The notes beneath the pieces are model-generated. The model saw only the letters and a program-made list of their open reading frames with translations. It was not told where the DNA came from and did no database searches. From contig CAZVJF010000002.1 of assembly GCA_964627445.1 (NCBI GenBank), positions 248,001 to 312,000 of the forward strand: 64,000 nt of DNA, written 5' to 3'. The DNA comes from Luteibaculum sp964627445 (GTDB lineage: Bacteria > Bacteroidota > Bacteroidia > Flavobacteriales_D > Luteibaculaceae). Shown here piece by piece: positions 9,042-17,788 of this stretch. Made by a program: the position numbers and the translations under genes. Position 1 is the first letter of the stretch. Each line of letters opens with the position of its first letter.

Positions 9042-10040
9042 ATGGCACAGGAAAAGAAAATAGCAGTAATAGGAGGAGGAAGCTGGGCAACCGCACTGGT
9101 AAAAATCCTGTGCAATAACTTGGATACGGTAGGATGGTGGATGCGCAACTCAGAAGCGGTAGACTACATTGATAAGTTTGGCCGCAACCCCAATTACCTG
9201 TCTTCGGTAAACTTTGATGTGGACAAGCTGGAGATAAGCTCGGACCTCAAGCACTTTTGTACACAATACGATGTGCTGATAATTGCCACGCCCTCGGCCT
9301 TTTTGTATGACCTCTTTAACGATGTGGATATTCCCGAACTCAAAGACAAGGTAATTTTCTCTGCAGTAAAAGGAATCATACCCGAGTACCACGCCATACC
9401 AGCACGCTATTTCCACAAACAATTTGGAACACCGTACGAGCAAATTGGCATTATTTGCGGGCCCTGCCATGCCGAGGAAGTAGCACTGGAAAAACTCAGT
9501 TACCTCACGGTAGCTTGCCAAACAGAAGACTTTGCCACACACATGGCAGAGCAACTCAACTGCCGCTACATTAAAACCGCCATTTCCGATGACCTTTTTG
9601 GAACCGAGTTTTCTGCGGTGCTTAAAAACGTATACTCAGTAGCAGCCGGTATTTGCCACGGTTTGCGCTATGGCGACAACTTCCAGGCGGTACTTATGGC
9701 CAACGCCATACAAGAAATAGAGCGTTTTGTAGACGCAGTATCGCCCGTGCACCGCGATGTAAAAACCAGTGCCTACCTGGGCGATTTGCTGGTAACGGCC
9801 TACTCGCAGTTTTCGCGCAACCGAACCTTTGGTACCATGATAGGTCGCGGCTATACGGTAAAAAGTGCCATGATGGAAATGAACATGGTAGCCGAGGGCT
9901 ATTATGCGGTGAAAAGCGTGGTGGAGATCAACAAACGCTTTCAGGTTGACTTACCCATTGTAGATGCTGTTTACAACATTGTTTACGAGAAAATTTCTCC
10001 GGTAGTAGAAATGCGCATTTTGGCCGATAAGCTCTCTTAA
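9042..10040 (+). CDS. gpsA: NAD(P)H-dependent glycerol-3-phosphate dehydrogenase
   Basis: A 332-residue cytoplasmic enzyme that reduces dihydroxyacetone phosphate to sn-glycerol-3-phosphate for phospholipid synthesis. The Rossmann motif IAVIGGGSWATALVKIL is at residues 6-22. The catalytic lysine lies in FSAVKGIIPE, with a second conserved block GTEFSAVLKNVYSVAAGI and the C-terminal substrate-binding R in FSRNRTFG. The length is standard. It lies between the lysS terminator and a 377-base gap, so it is probably monocistronic. Confidence 0.95.
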   Translation: MAQEKKIAVIGGGSWATALVKILCNNLDTVGWWMRNSEAVDYIDKFGRNPNYLSSVNFDVDKLEISSDLKHFCTQYDVLIIATPSAFLYDLFNDVDIPELKDKVIFSAVKGIIPEYHAIPARYFHKQFGTPYEQIGIICGPCHAEEVALEKLSYLTVACQTEDFATHMAEQLNCRYIKTAISDDLFGTEFSAVLKNVYSVAAGICHGLRYGDNFQAVLMANAIQEIERFVDAVSPVHRDVKTSAYLGDLLVTAYSQFSRNRTFGTMIGRGYTVKSAMMEMNMVAEGYYAVKSVVEINKRFQVDLPIVDAVYNIVYEKISPVVEMRILADKLS

Positions 10041-10112
10041 GAGCACGATCAAGAAGCTGCGACAATCCACCCACTGTTCTACATCACCCCCTAAGTGTCT
10101 GGCAGATAGTAA

Positions 10113-10132
10113 TATACCTATTTCTAGGTATA
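10113..10132. promoter_or_regulatory. Perfect inverted repeat, possible operator
   Basis: Two 8-bp arms TATACCTA and TAGGTATA are separated by TTTC. The repeat runs directly into TAGGTTTTG, which resembles a -7 element with one extra base. It has no T run, so it is more like a regulator site than a terminator. It lies 59-78 bases upstream of the small ORF at 10191. Confidence 0.4.
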
Positions 10133-10190
10133 GGTTTTGGTGGGATTATGGTCTAGGTTTGAGGAAAGCGAAATCAAAAAAATCTACGGT

Positions 10191-10334
10191 ATGAAAAGCG
10201 TTCCTCAAAAAACCGAACCCTCTTTTTTCTCATGGCAAGTACTGGACACCAATACCGATACGGGTATGACGCGCATTCAAATGGCGCATGCTATCCCTAC
10301 GGAATCTAGTACCGCAGCAGAAGCAAAGAAGTAA
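10191..10334 (+). CDS. Possible small protein, unknown
   Basis: A 47-residue frame, starting MKSVPQKTEPSFFSWQ and rich in Ser, Thr and Ala at its end, occupies the otherwise gene-free gap 10041-10417. An earlier non-ATG start at 10137 would give 65 residues. I recognise no family and see no signal peptide or membrane segment. The inverted repeat at 10113-10132 is the only support for it being expressed. It may equally be a chance frame. Confidence 0.25.
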   Translation: MKSVPQKTEPSFFSWQVLDTNTDTGMTRIQMAHAIPTESSTAAEAKK

Positions 10335-10417
10335 AACCCCGCACCATAACTTGCGCACAATGTATTGCTAGCTATTGTTTACTTTGGTGTAGATAAACAG
10401 GATCCACACCACAAGTT

Positions 10418-12220
10418 ATGAAGCATAAATTGGCGGCATTTTTTGCCGCATTTCTTATGGTACTGGGCTGCGATAGCCCCGAAACCATCCAACGCGAAGC
10501 ACAAGAATTTATAAACGCTTACACAGCGCAATACCTAAAGCATTACAAAGAGGTATCGCTAGCGCAGTGGGACGCGAACACCCAAATTATAGAGGGTGAT
10601 TCGCTAAACGATGTCATTGCTAAAAGAGCTTCCGAAGCCATGGCCGCCTATACCGGCAGCGTGGAGGTGATTACCAAAGCCAAAAACTACTTGGCACACC
10701 AAGAGGTGCTAAAGCCACTGCAAGTAAAGCAGTTGGAAAAAATACTCTACGAGGCGGCCAACAACCCACAAACAGTTCCTGCTATTGTGAAAGATCGCAT
10801 TGCTGCAGAAACCGCCCAGAATAAAAAGTTATACGGTTACCAATTTATGTTGGATGGCGACTCCGTAAGCCCCAACCAACTGGATAAAGTGCTTAGCCAA
10901 AGTACCGAGGAAGGAAAACGGCTGGCTGCTTGGCGAAGCTCCAAGGACATTGGCAAAAACCTAAAGGAAGGCTTAGTTACACTGCGCAAGTTGCGCAATG
11001 CCACGGTGCGCAACCTCGATTACTCCGATTATTTCTCCTACCAGGTAAGCGACTACGGCCTATCCACCCAAGAAATGATGGAGACTATGGACCAGCTGGT
11101 TGCTGATGTTTGGCCGCTATATCGGGAGCTGCACACTTACGCCCGCTACGAGTTGGCCAAAAAGTATGGAGCTTCAGAGGTGCCCAACATGTTGCCTGCA
11201 CATTGGCTGCCCAACCGTTGGGGACAAGACTGGAGTGCCATCACTACCGTGGAAGGCTTGGATTTGGATGGAGCCCTCGAAGAAAAATCACCGCAGTGGA
11301 TTGTAGAAAAAGGGGAGGCCTTTTACCAGTCGCTGGGTTTTCCAGCCTTACCCAAAACCTTCTACACCAAAAGCAGCTTGTATCCGTATCCAGCCGATTC
11401 TAGCGTAAAGAAGAACACCCATGCAAGCGCGTGGCACATGGATTTGAAACGGGATGTACGCAGCCTTATGAGCGTAGAAAGCAATGCTTCGTGGTGGGAA
11501 ACCGTGCATCACGAGCTGGGACATGTGTATTACTTTATGGCCTACACCAATGACAGCGTGCCGCCACTGCTGCGCTCTGGAGCCAATAGAGCCTACCACG
11601 AAGCAGTAGGAAGTTTGCTGGGTCTGGCCTCCATGCAAGCACCTTACCTAAATGGCCAGAACCTAATAGCCCAGGATGCAGAAGCCGATGCCATACAAAG
11701 CTTGCTCAAAGAAGCGCTAAACTATGTGGTATTCATTCCTTTTTCGGCTGGAACGATGAGCCACTTTGAAAAAGCCTTGTATGCCGATAACCTGGAGCCG
11801 GGGAGTTTTAATAAAACTTGGTGGGACATGGTAGGAAAGTATCAAGGGATAGTACCACCCGCAGAGCGCGGTGAGGAATACTGCGATGCAGCCACCAAAA
11901 CCCACATCAATGACGACCCTGCCCAATACTACGATTACGCGCTGTCCTATGTATTGCTATTTCAGTTGCACGAGCATATCGCCAGCAATATTTTAAACCA
12001 GCCGCCCACCGCTACCAATTACTACAATAGCAAGGAAACGGGCGAATTCCTCAACGGTATTTTGGCAAAAGGCGCTACCGAAGACTGGCGTAAGGTTTTG
12101 AAAGAAACCACAGGCGAGGACCTCAATGCCAAAGCCATGCTGGCTTATTTCCAACCGCTTATGCAATGGCTTCAGCAAGAAAATGAAGGAAGGGAGTACA
12201 CGCTTCCGGAGGAGGTTTAA
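10418..12220 (+). CDS. M2 family (ACE-like) metallopeptidase, lipoprotein
   Basis: A 600-residue zinc dipeptidyl carboxypeptidase related to angiotensin-converting enzyme. The N-terminus MKHKLAAFFAAFLMVLGCD is a lipoprotein signal with the lipobox ending at C18, so the enzyme is membrane-anchored. The zinc site is H365-E366-L367-G368-H369 in VHHELGHVYYF. The third ligand and substrate region ANRAYHEAVGSLLGLAS lies about 25 residues later, as in ACE. A conserved C-terminal AMLAYFQPLMQWL is also present. The probable role is periplasmic or surface peptide scavenging. It is monocistronic; the next gene is convergent. Confidence 0.9.
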   Translation: MKHKLAAFFAAFLMVLGCDSPETIQREAQEFINAYTAQYLKHYKEVSLAQWDANTQIIEGDSLNDVIAKRASEAMAAYTGSVEVITKAKNYLAHQEVLKPLQVKQLEKILYEAANNPQTVPAIVKDRIAAETAQNKKLYGYQFMLDGDSVSPNQLDKVLSQSTEEGKRLAAWRSSKDIGKNLKEGLVTLRKLRNATVRNLDYSDYFSYQVSDYGLSTQEMMETMDQLVADVWPLYRELHTYARYELAKKYGASEVPNMLPAHWLPNRWGQDWSAITTVEGLDLDGALEEKSPQWIVEKGEAFYQSLGFPALPKTFYTKSSLYPYPADSSVKKNTHASAWHMDLKRDVRSLMSVESNASWWETVHHELGHVYYFMAYTNDSVPPLLRSGANRAYHEAVGSLLGLASMQAPYLNGQNLIAQDAEADAIQSLLKEALNYVVFIPFSAGTMSHFEKALYADNLEPGSFNKTWWDMVGKYQGIVPPAERGEEYCDAATKTHINDDPAQYYDYALSYVLLFQLHEHIASNILNQPPTATNYYNSKETGEFLNGILAKGATEDWRKVLKETTGEDLNAKAMLAYFQPLMQWLQQENEGREYTLPEEV

Positions 12221-12330
12221 ATTTATTTCACCGAACTCAACAAGTAATGGTTGGCTGTGGTTTACGTGGTGAAAATTAAGTCTATGTGCTTGGGAACTAT
12301 GGACCGGCTACTATGCTTCAGGAAAAGTGT

Positions 12331-12945
12331 CTATTCAAAAGAGGAGTTACGGTACTCCTCAATAATGCTTAAAACTGTGTCTAGGCGATTTTTCAGCTGG
12401 CCTTGCGATTCACTGGCCAGCTGCTTTATTGTTTTGATGAAGTCGGGGTTTGAGTTGATGTACTCGGGACGAATGCCCACCAACGCCTGAGCATAAAAGT
12501 TTAGCTCGTGATCTGTCATTTTGGATATGCGACTTTTAAACTCATTAGGGTAGCCAAGAACATTTTTTATTAGATGGGGAGCCATATTTTGGTGGAAAAC
12601 AACCTCTAAGTCATTGAGGGCATGAATTAAGACCTTTTCGTAAAACTTACGCGACTGCGAATTTTTAGAGTTAAGGCTGTCTAGACAATCATAGAGTTTC
12701 TTGTAATCGTTAGTATATATACTGTCGCTAAGATACAGATCTGCAAAGTCTCGGGTGGAAAGATGGGAAAGGTAGTAATAGCTTTTGGGGTCAATTAGGG
12801 AATCGGGTAGCGGTAAAGACGTAACTGACTCCTTATGGTTTGACGTCTTATCACGCTGTGCACTCGGCTGTTCTGAGCATGAAGGGAACAGAGAAATAAT
12901 CACTAATGCAAGTATAGCGGATAAAAGAGGGTCTATATTTTTCAT
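12331..12945 (-). CDS. Hypothetical lipoprotein
   Basis: A 204-residue protein with a lipoprotein signal (MKNIDPLLSAILALVIISLFPSC, lipid-anchor cysteine at position 23). A charged, mostly helical remainder lacks any motif that I recognise. It is more AT-rich than its neighbours. It stands alone between a convergent M2 peptidase gene and the same-strand uvrC, 118 bases downstream of the uvrC stop. Function unknown. Confidence 0.7.
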   Translation of the reverse strand: MKNIDPLLSAILALVIISLFPSCSEQPSAQRDKTSNHKESVTSLPLPDSLIDPKSYYYLSHLSTRDFADLYLSDSIYTNDYKKLYDCLDSLNSKNSQSRKFYEKVLIHALNDLEVVFHQNMAPHLIKNVLGYPNEFKSRISKMTDHELNFYAQALVGIRPEYINSNPDFIKTIKQLASESQGQLKNRLDTVLSIIEEYRNSSFE

Positions 12946-13063
12946 AATACCGGGAAATATCGATTCTGCGGAAACGGCTGTACAGAAATTCTTGGGATTA
13001 ATTCGGTATATCGAAGTAAGGTAAAAGATTACGTTTTTTTACATAAAAAGGAGTTTGTTATTG

Positions 13064-14857
13064 TCATCCCTCCTTCTCAAAAAACGCTTTAATCGCCTGA
13101 GCACGGTTGGCGGGTACGTGCTTTTGTAACTCCTCCAGGCTGGCGGCCTTAATGGCGTTGAGGCCTCCAAAATGCTGGTAGAGCTTTTTGGCGGTGGCGA
13201 GGCCAATACCTGGAATATCGGTGAGTTGGTTTTGTAGGGCCGCTTTGCTTCTTCGGTTCCGGTGGTGGGTGATTCCAAAACGGTGCGCTTCGTTGCGCAA
13301 GTATTGAATCACCTTTAAGCTCTCCGATTTCTTGTCGATGTACACGGGAATCTGATCGCCCGGGAAATAAATTTCTTCCAACCTTTTTGCAATACCAATA
13401 ATGGCAATTTGGCCGCGGAGGCCCAGGCGGTCTAGTGCTACCACTGCGCTGGAAAGCTGTCCTTTTCCACCATCGATGACAATAAGTTGGGGTAAATCCT
13501 GCCCCTCGTTTACCAGGCGGCTGTATCTGCGGTACACGGCTTCTTCCATAGAGGCAAAGTCGTTGGGGCCTTCTACGGTTTTAATGTTAAAGTGGCGGTA
13601 ATCGCGCTTGGAGGGTTTGGCGTTTTTAAAGACCACGCAGGCCGCTACTGGGTTAGAGCCTTGCAGGTTAGAGTTATCGAAGCACTCAATGTGGTGTGGC
13701 AGCTCGCTCAGGCTTAAATCCTCTTTGAGTTGCTTGAGGATGCGTTCGGTGTGTTTTTCGGGGTTGCTAATTTTTTCTTGCCGGTGTTTGTCCAGCATGT
13801 AAAACTTAGCATTGCGCTGGCTTAGGTCCAGCAGTTTGCGCTTATCGCCCCGTTGCGGAAAGGTAAACTGCAGGTCGGTATCCTCATATTCCACCGGAAA
13901 AGGCAACACAATTTCTTTACTGGTGCTGCTAAAACGCTTGCGGAGTTCTATCATACCCAGTAGCAGTAAGTCGGCATCGCTTTCATCCAGTTTTTTATCC
14001 AGTTCTAGCGTAAAGCTTTGTACAATGGAGCCACTCATCACCTTAAAAAAATTAACGTAGCCATTGCGGTTATCACTTACGATAGAAAACACATCAATAT
14101 CGTTGATGGTAGGACTAACCACCGTGCTTTTCGCTTGGAAGCGCTCTAGTTTATCCAGTTTTTCCTTGAGTGAGGCTGCCGTTTCAAACTCCAGTAGCTC
14201 GGCATGGTGTTGTATGCGCTCTTTAATGTGGCGGGTAAGTTGCGACAGGTTTCCTTTGACCAGCGATTTTATTTCATCGAGGTTGTTGAGGTAGTCGCTT
14301 TCCGACTGTTTGCCCTCGCAGGGGCCCAAACAGTTGCCCAAATGGTATTCCAAACACACCCGAAATTTTCCTTCCGTTATGTTTTTTTCACTCAAATTGT
14401 AGTTGCAGGTACGGGTTTTAAACAACTCACGAATGAGTTCCAGCAGGGTTTTCATGGAACTAACCGAGGCAAAAGGGCCAAAATATTCCGAGCCATCTTC
14501 TATGGGGTTTCGGGTGGAAAAGACCCTTGGAAAACGTTCGTTTTTTATGCAAATCCAAGGGTACGATTTGTCGTCCTTTAGCGCCACGTTGTAGCGTGGC
14601 TGGTACTTTTTAATGAGGTTGTTCTCCAGTAGCAGTGCGTCCATTTCGGTATCCACTACAATAAACTTAACGTCTACCGCTTTGGTAACCAGTCGCAGCA
14701 CTTTGCCGTATTGATGGTTTTTAGTGAAATAAGAAGCTACTCGCTTCCTTAAATTTTTCGCTTTTCCTACGTATATTATACTCCCAGAGATATCAAAGAA
14801 TTGATAAACCCCCGGTTTTTGAGGCAAAGCTTTTATTTTTTCCTTAATTACGGCCAC
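13064..14857 (-). CDS. uvrC: UvrABC excinuclease subunit C
   Basis: A 597-residue nucleotide-excision-repair nuclease that makes both incisions beside DNA lesions. An N-terminal GIY-YIG domain starts PGVYQFFDISGSIIYVGKAKNLRKRV. The UVR motif is near residue 205 (HAELLEFETAASLKEKLDKL). The RNase H-like 5'-incision domain contains ECFDNSNLQGSNPVAACVVF and LIVIDGGKGQLSSAV, and a C-terminal helix-hairpin-helix region reads LTDIPGIGLATAKKLYQHFGG. A TACTTTTG element at 14863-14870 (minus strand) lies just before the start. It is divergent from the carotenoid operon, 73 bases apart. Confidence 0.97.
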   Translation of the reverse strand: MAVIKEKIKALPQKPGVYQFFDISGSIIYVGKAKNLRKRVASYFTKNHQYGKVLRLVTKAVDVKFIVVDTEMDALLLENNLIKKYQPRYNVALKDDKSYPWICIKNERFPRVFSTRNPIEDGSEYFGPFASVSSMKTLLELIRELFKTRTCNYNLSEKNITEGKFRVCLEYHLGNCLGPCEGKQSESDYLNNLDEIKSLVKGNLSQLTRHIKERIQHHAELLEFETAASLKEKLDKLERFQAKSTVVSPTINDIDVFSIVSDNRNGYVNFFKVMSGSIVQSFTLELDKKLDESDADLLLLGMIELRKRFSSTSKEIVLPFPVEYEDTDLQFTFPQRGDKRKLLDLSQRNAKFYMLDKHRQEKISNPEKHTERILKQLKEDLSLSELPHHIECFDNSNLQGSNPVAACVVFKNAKPSKRDYRHFNIKTVEGPNDFASMEEAVYRRYSRLVNEGQDLPQLIVIDGGKGQLSSAVVALDRLGLRGQIAIIGIAKRLEEIYFPGDQIPVYIDKKSESLKVIQYLRNEAHRFGITHHRNRRSKAALQNQLTDIPGIGLATAKKLYQHFGGLNAIKAASLEELQKHVPANRAQAIKAFFEKEG

Positions 14858-14930
14858 GGAAACAAAAGTAGTTCAAGTTTTTTCCGAACGTAAAAACCGC
14901 TTAAGGGTTTTTGGGTTATATAGGACTGTT

Positions 14931-16430
14931 GTGAGAAAAGAGAAAATTATTGTCATAGGCTCGGGATTTTCAGGGCTGAGTGCGGCTAGTTTTTTGGCCA
15001 AAGAAGGTTACGAGGTAACCGTAGTAGAGCAGCACGACCAACCTGGAGGGCGTGCTCGTAAAATGAAACTGGGCGAGTTCACTTTTGATATGGGTCCAAG
15101 CTGGTATTGGATGCCCGATGTATTTGAGCGGTACTTTGCGTCCTTCGGGACGACTACTGGCCATTACTATGACTTACATCGCTTAGACCCTTCCTACCGC
15201 ATATATTTCCAAGACGGAAGCCACTGGAATATTCCCGCAAATCTGGATGATTTAGGAGATCTACTGGAGAAATACGAGTCTGGCGCGGCAAGAAAGCTTC
15301 AGGCTTTTTTGGCCGATGCACAAAAGAAATACGAGGTGGGCATGCGCGATATGGTGTATAAGCCAGGCTTGTCCATTTTAGAGTTCGGGTCTTGGGATGT
15401 AATTCGTCAGGGACTGAAGATGGATATCCTTTCGTCCTTCTCTAAGCTCATCCGCAAGTATTTTCAGCACCCCAAGATACTGGAGCTGCTAGAGTTTCCT
15501 GTCCTCTTTTTAGGAGCAAAACCCGAGGATACTCCAGCCATGTACAGCTTAATGAACTATGCGGACATGAGCCTGGGCACTTGGTACCCAAAGGGTGGCA
15601 TGTACAAAATAGTAGAAGGCATGTACGAGCTGGCGAAATCTCTGGGGGTACAATTTCAATTCGGAACAGGGGTGCGGCAAATTAATGTGGAGCAAGGGGT
15701 TACCACAGGCGTTACTCTAGCCAATGGCGAGCACCTACCCGCTGATGGCGTGGTATCTTCTTCTGACTACCACCACACCGAGACCCAGTTGCTGGAGAAA
15801 AAGTATCGCAATTATGATGAGAAGTATTGGGATACCAGAACCATGGCACCCTCTTCTCTGCTCTTTTATGTGGGGCTAAACCGTAGGCTACCCCACGTAC
15901 TTCACCACAACCTATTTTTTGATGCGCCTTTTGCGAAGCACGCGAAGGAAATTTATGACAGACCCAAATGGCCATCCAACCCGCTTTTTTACTTGTCGGC
16001 CACAAGCAAAACAGACGATACCGTGGCTCCAGAAGGCTGCGAGAACTTATTTTTCTTAGTGCCTTTGGCTCCCGGGTTAGGTGCCGATACCGAACAGATG
16101 CGCAGTAAATACTTTAAATTGCTAACGGATCGGGTTTTGGCAAGAACAGGCATGGATATAACTCCGTACATAACGGAGTACAAATCTTACGCTGTCTCAG
16201 ATTTTATGGCCGATTACAACGCCTTTAAAGGAAACGCTTATGGCTTGGCCAACACTTTGAAACAAACAGCTGTATTAAAACCGAAGCTGATCAATAAAAA
16301 GGTGAAGAATCTGTTTTACTGCGGTCAGTTGACAGTGCCGGGGCCAGGAGTTCCTCCATCATTAATATCGGGAGAAATAGTGGCCCAAGTAGTAAAGAAA
16401 AAGCTAGTCGTTCATGAAACAGCTCTATGA
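14931..16430 (+). CDS. crtI: Phytoene desaturase
   Basis: A 499-residue FAD-dependent CrtI that converts phytoene to lycopene. The dinucleotide-binding motif IIVIGSGFSGLSAASFLAKEG is at residues 5-25, followed by VVEQHDQPGGRARK. The C-terminal signature is YCGQLTVPGPGVPPSLISG. The start is GTG (MRKEKIIVIG); no in-frame ATG lies close enough to keep the Rossmann strand. It is the first gene of the crt operon and overlaps crtB by 17 bases. The four-step activity to lycopene is inferred from the downstream lycopene cyclase. Confidence 0.95.
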   Translation: MRKEKIIVIGSGFSGLSAASFLAKEGYEVTVVEQHDQPGGRARKMKLGEFTFDMGPSWYWMPDVFERYFASFGTTTGHYYDLHRLDPSYRIYFQDGSHWNIPANLDDLGDLLEKYESGAARKLQAFLADAQKKYEVGMRDMVYKPGLSILEFGSWDVIRQGLKMDILSSFSKLIRKYFQHPKILELLEFPVLFLGAKPEDTPAMYSLMNYADMSLGTWYPKGGMYKIVEGMYELAKSLGVQFQFGTGVRQINVEQGVTTGVTLANGEHLPADGVVSSSDYHHTETQLLEKKYRNYDEKYWDTRTMAPSSLLFYVGLNRRLPHVLHHNLFFDAPFAKHAKEIYDRPKWPSNPLFYLSATSKTDDTVAPEGCENLFFLVPLAPGLGADTEQMRSKYFKLLTDRVLARTGMDITPYITEYKSYAVSDFMADYNAFKGNAYGLANTLKQTAVLKPKLINKKVKNLFYCGQLTVPGPGVPPSLISGEIVAQVVKKKLVVHETAL

Positions 16431-17250
16431 TATAGTCTGCTTGCGCAGCAGTAAGCTTACCACCAACCAATACAGCACCAGCTTTTCGTTGGGTATTAGC
16501 TTTTTGGCCAAAGAAATTCAAGATGCAATCTATGCCGTATACGGTTTTGTGCGCTTTGCCGATGAAATTGTAGACACTTTTCACGATTTCGATAAGGAGA
16601 AATTATTACTGGAGTTTCGGGCCGACACCTACAAGGCTATTGAGGAAGGAATAAGTCTTAACCCCATACTGCACAGTTTTCAGTTAACTGTGAACCGTTA
16701 CAACATAGAGCTGGATTTAGTAGAAACTTTCTTCAACTCCATGGCCATGGACTTGGAAAAGCGCGAATACAGTCAAGAGGAGTACGAAGAGTACATTTTA
16801 GGATCGGCTGAAGTGGTAGGGCTGATGTGCCTGCAGGTTTTTGTAAAAGGAGACACTAAGGAATACAACCGTTTGCGCCCAAATGCCATGTCTTTGGGAA
16901 GCGCCTTTCAGAAAATCAATTTCTTACGCGACTTAAGCAGCGACTACCAGCAACTGGGCCGGGTATATTTTCCAGGCTTAGATTTAAACAACACTACGGC
17001 CGATGCAGTAAAGCAAATTGTGGCGGATATAGAACAAGACTTTAAACACGGTTACGAGGGAATATTAGAGCTGCCCAAGAATTCGCGGTTTGGCGTGTAC
17101 ATGGCCTATATTTATTACTACCGCTTGTTTAAGAAGATCCAAAAAACCCCTTTTGATAAAATTCTAGAATCGCGCATTCGCGTTTCAAACAAAAGGAAGT
17201 ACGCCTTGTTTGTTTCTTCGTACGTAAGGCACCAGCTGAATATCATTTAA
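16414..17250 (+). CDS. crtB: Phytoene synthase
   Basis: A 278-residue squalene/phytoene synthase family protein that condenses two geranylgeranyl diphosphates to phytoene. The first aspartate-rich motif is in YAVYGFVRFADEIVDTFHD (about residues 41-59). The second is in FQKINFLRDLSSDYQQLGRVYFP (about 168-190). It overlaps the end of crtI by 17 bases, so translation is probably coupled. GGPP synthase, its substrate supplier, is not in the window. Confidence 0.95.
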   Translation: MKQLYDIVCLRSSKLTTNQYSTSFSLGISFLAKEIQDAIYAVYGFVRFADEIVDTFHDFDKEKLLLEFRADTYKAIEEGISLNPILHSFQLTVNRYNIELDLVETFFNSMAMDLEKREYSQEEYEEYILGSAEVVGLMCLQVFVKGDTKEYNRLRPNAMSLGSAFQKINFLRDLSSDYQQLGRVYFPGLDLNNTTADAVKQIVADIEQDFKHGYEGILELPKNSRFGVYMAYIYYYRLFKKIQKTPFDKILESRIRVSNKRKYALFVSSYVRHQLNII

Positions 17251-17253
17251 GAT

Positions 17254-17787
17254 TTGGAGGAAAAAAACTACGTAGTTCTGGTAGACGAAAACGACCAGGA
17301 AGTGGGCGTTATGGAGAAACTAGAAGCCCATGAGAAAGGACTAATGCATCGCGCGTTTTCTGTGTTTCTGTTTAACGATAACAACGAACTTTTACTGCAA
17401 CAGCGTGCCAGCGAAAAGTACCACTCTGGCGGTCTTTGGACCAATACCTGCTGTAGCCACCCCAAACCCGGTGAAGCAGCCGAGGCGGGAGCCCACCGCA
17501 GGCTTATGGAAGAGATGGGAATACATGCGGCCTTAGACTTTCAGTTTACCTTTAGCTATAAAAGCGATTATGAGAATGGATTGAGTGAGCACGAGTTCGA
17601 TCATGTTTTTTTTGGTCGATATAACGATGCACCCAAGCTCAATCCCGAGGAAGCAGAGGGCTGGAAATACATGTCTTTACCGGCTATAGAGGCCGATGTA
17701 GCGGAAAATCCACACCACTATACCAGCTGGTTTAAAATCTGTCTTCCTAAAGTGGCCCAACACCTGGCCCAGCAAATAGCAAGCTAG
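17254..17787 (+). CDS. idi: Isopentenyl-diphosphate delta-isomerase, type I
   Basis: A 177-residue Nudix-type isomerase interconverting IPP and DMAPP. The metal-binding and active-site cysteine segment is TNTCCSHPKPGE (about residues 65-76), with Nudix-like helix AHRRLMEEMGI and active-site region EHEFDHVFFGRY. The start appears to be TTG at 17254, 3 bases after the crtB stop. The first in-frame ATG (17311) would remove the conserved VVLVDENDQEVG strand. Its placement inside the crt operon links C5 precursor supply to pigment synthesis. Confidence 0.92.
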   Translation: MEEKNYVVLVDENDQEVGVMEKLEAHEKGLMHRAFSVFLFNDNNELLLQQRASEKYHSGGLWTNTCCSHPKPGEAAEAGAHRRLMEEMGIHAALDFQFTFSYKSDYENGLSEHEFDHVFFGRYNDAPKLNPEEAEGWKYMSLPAIEADVAENPHHYTSWFKICLPKVAQHLAQQIAS

Positions 17788-17788
17788 T

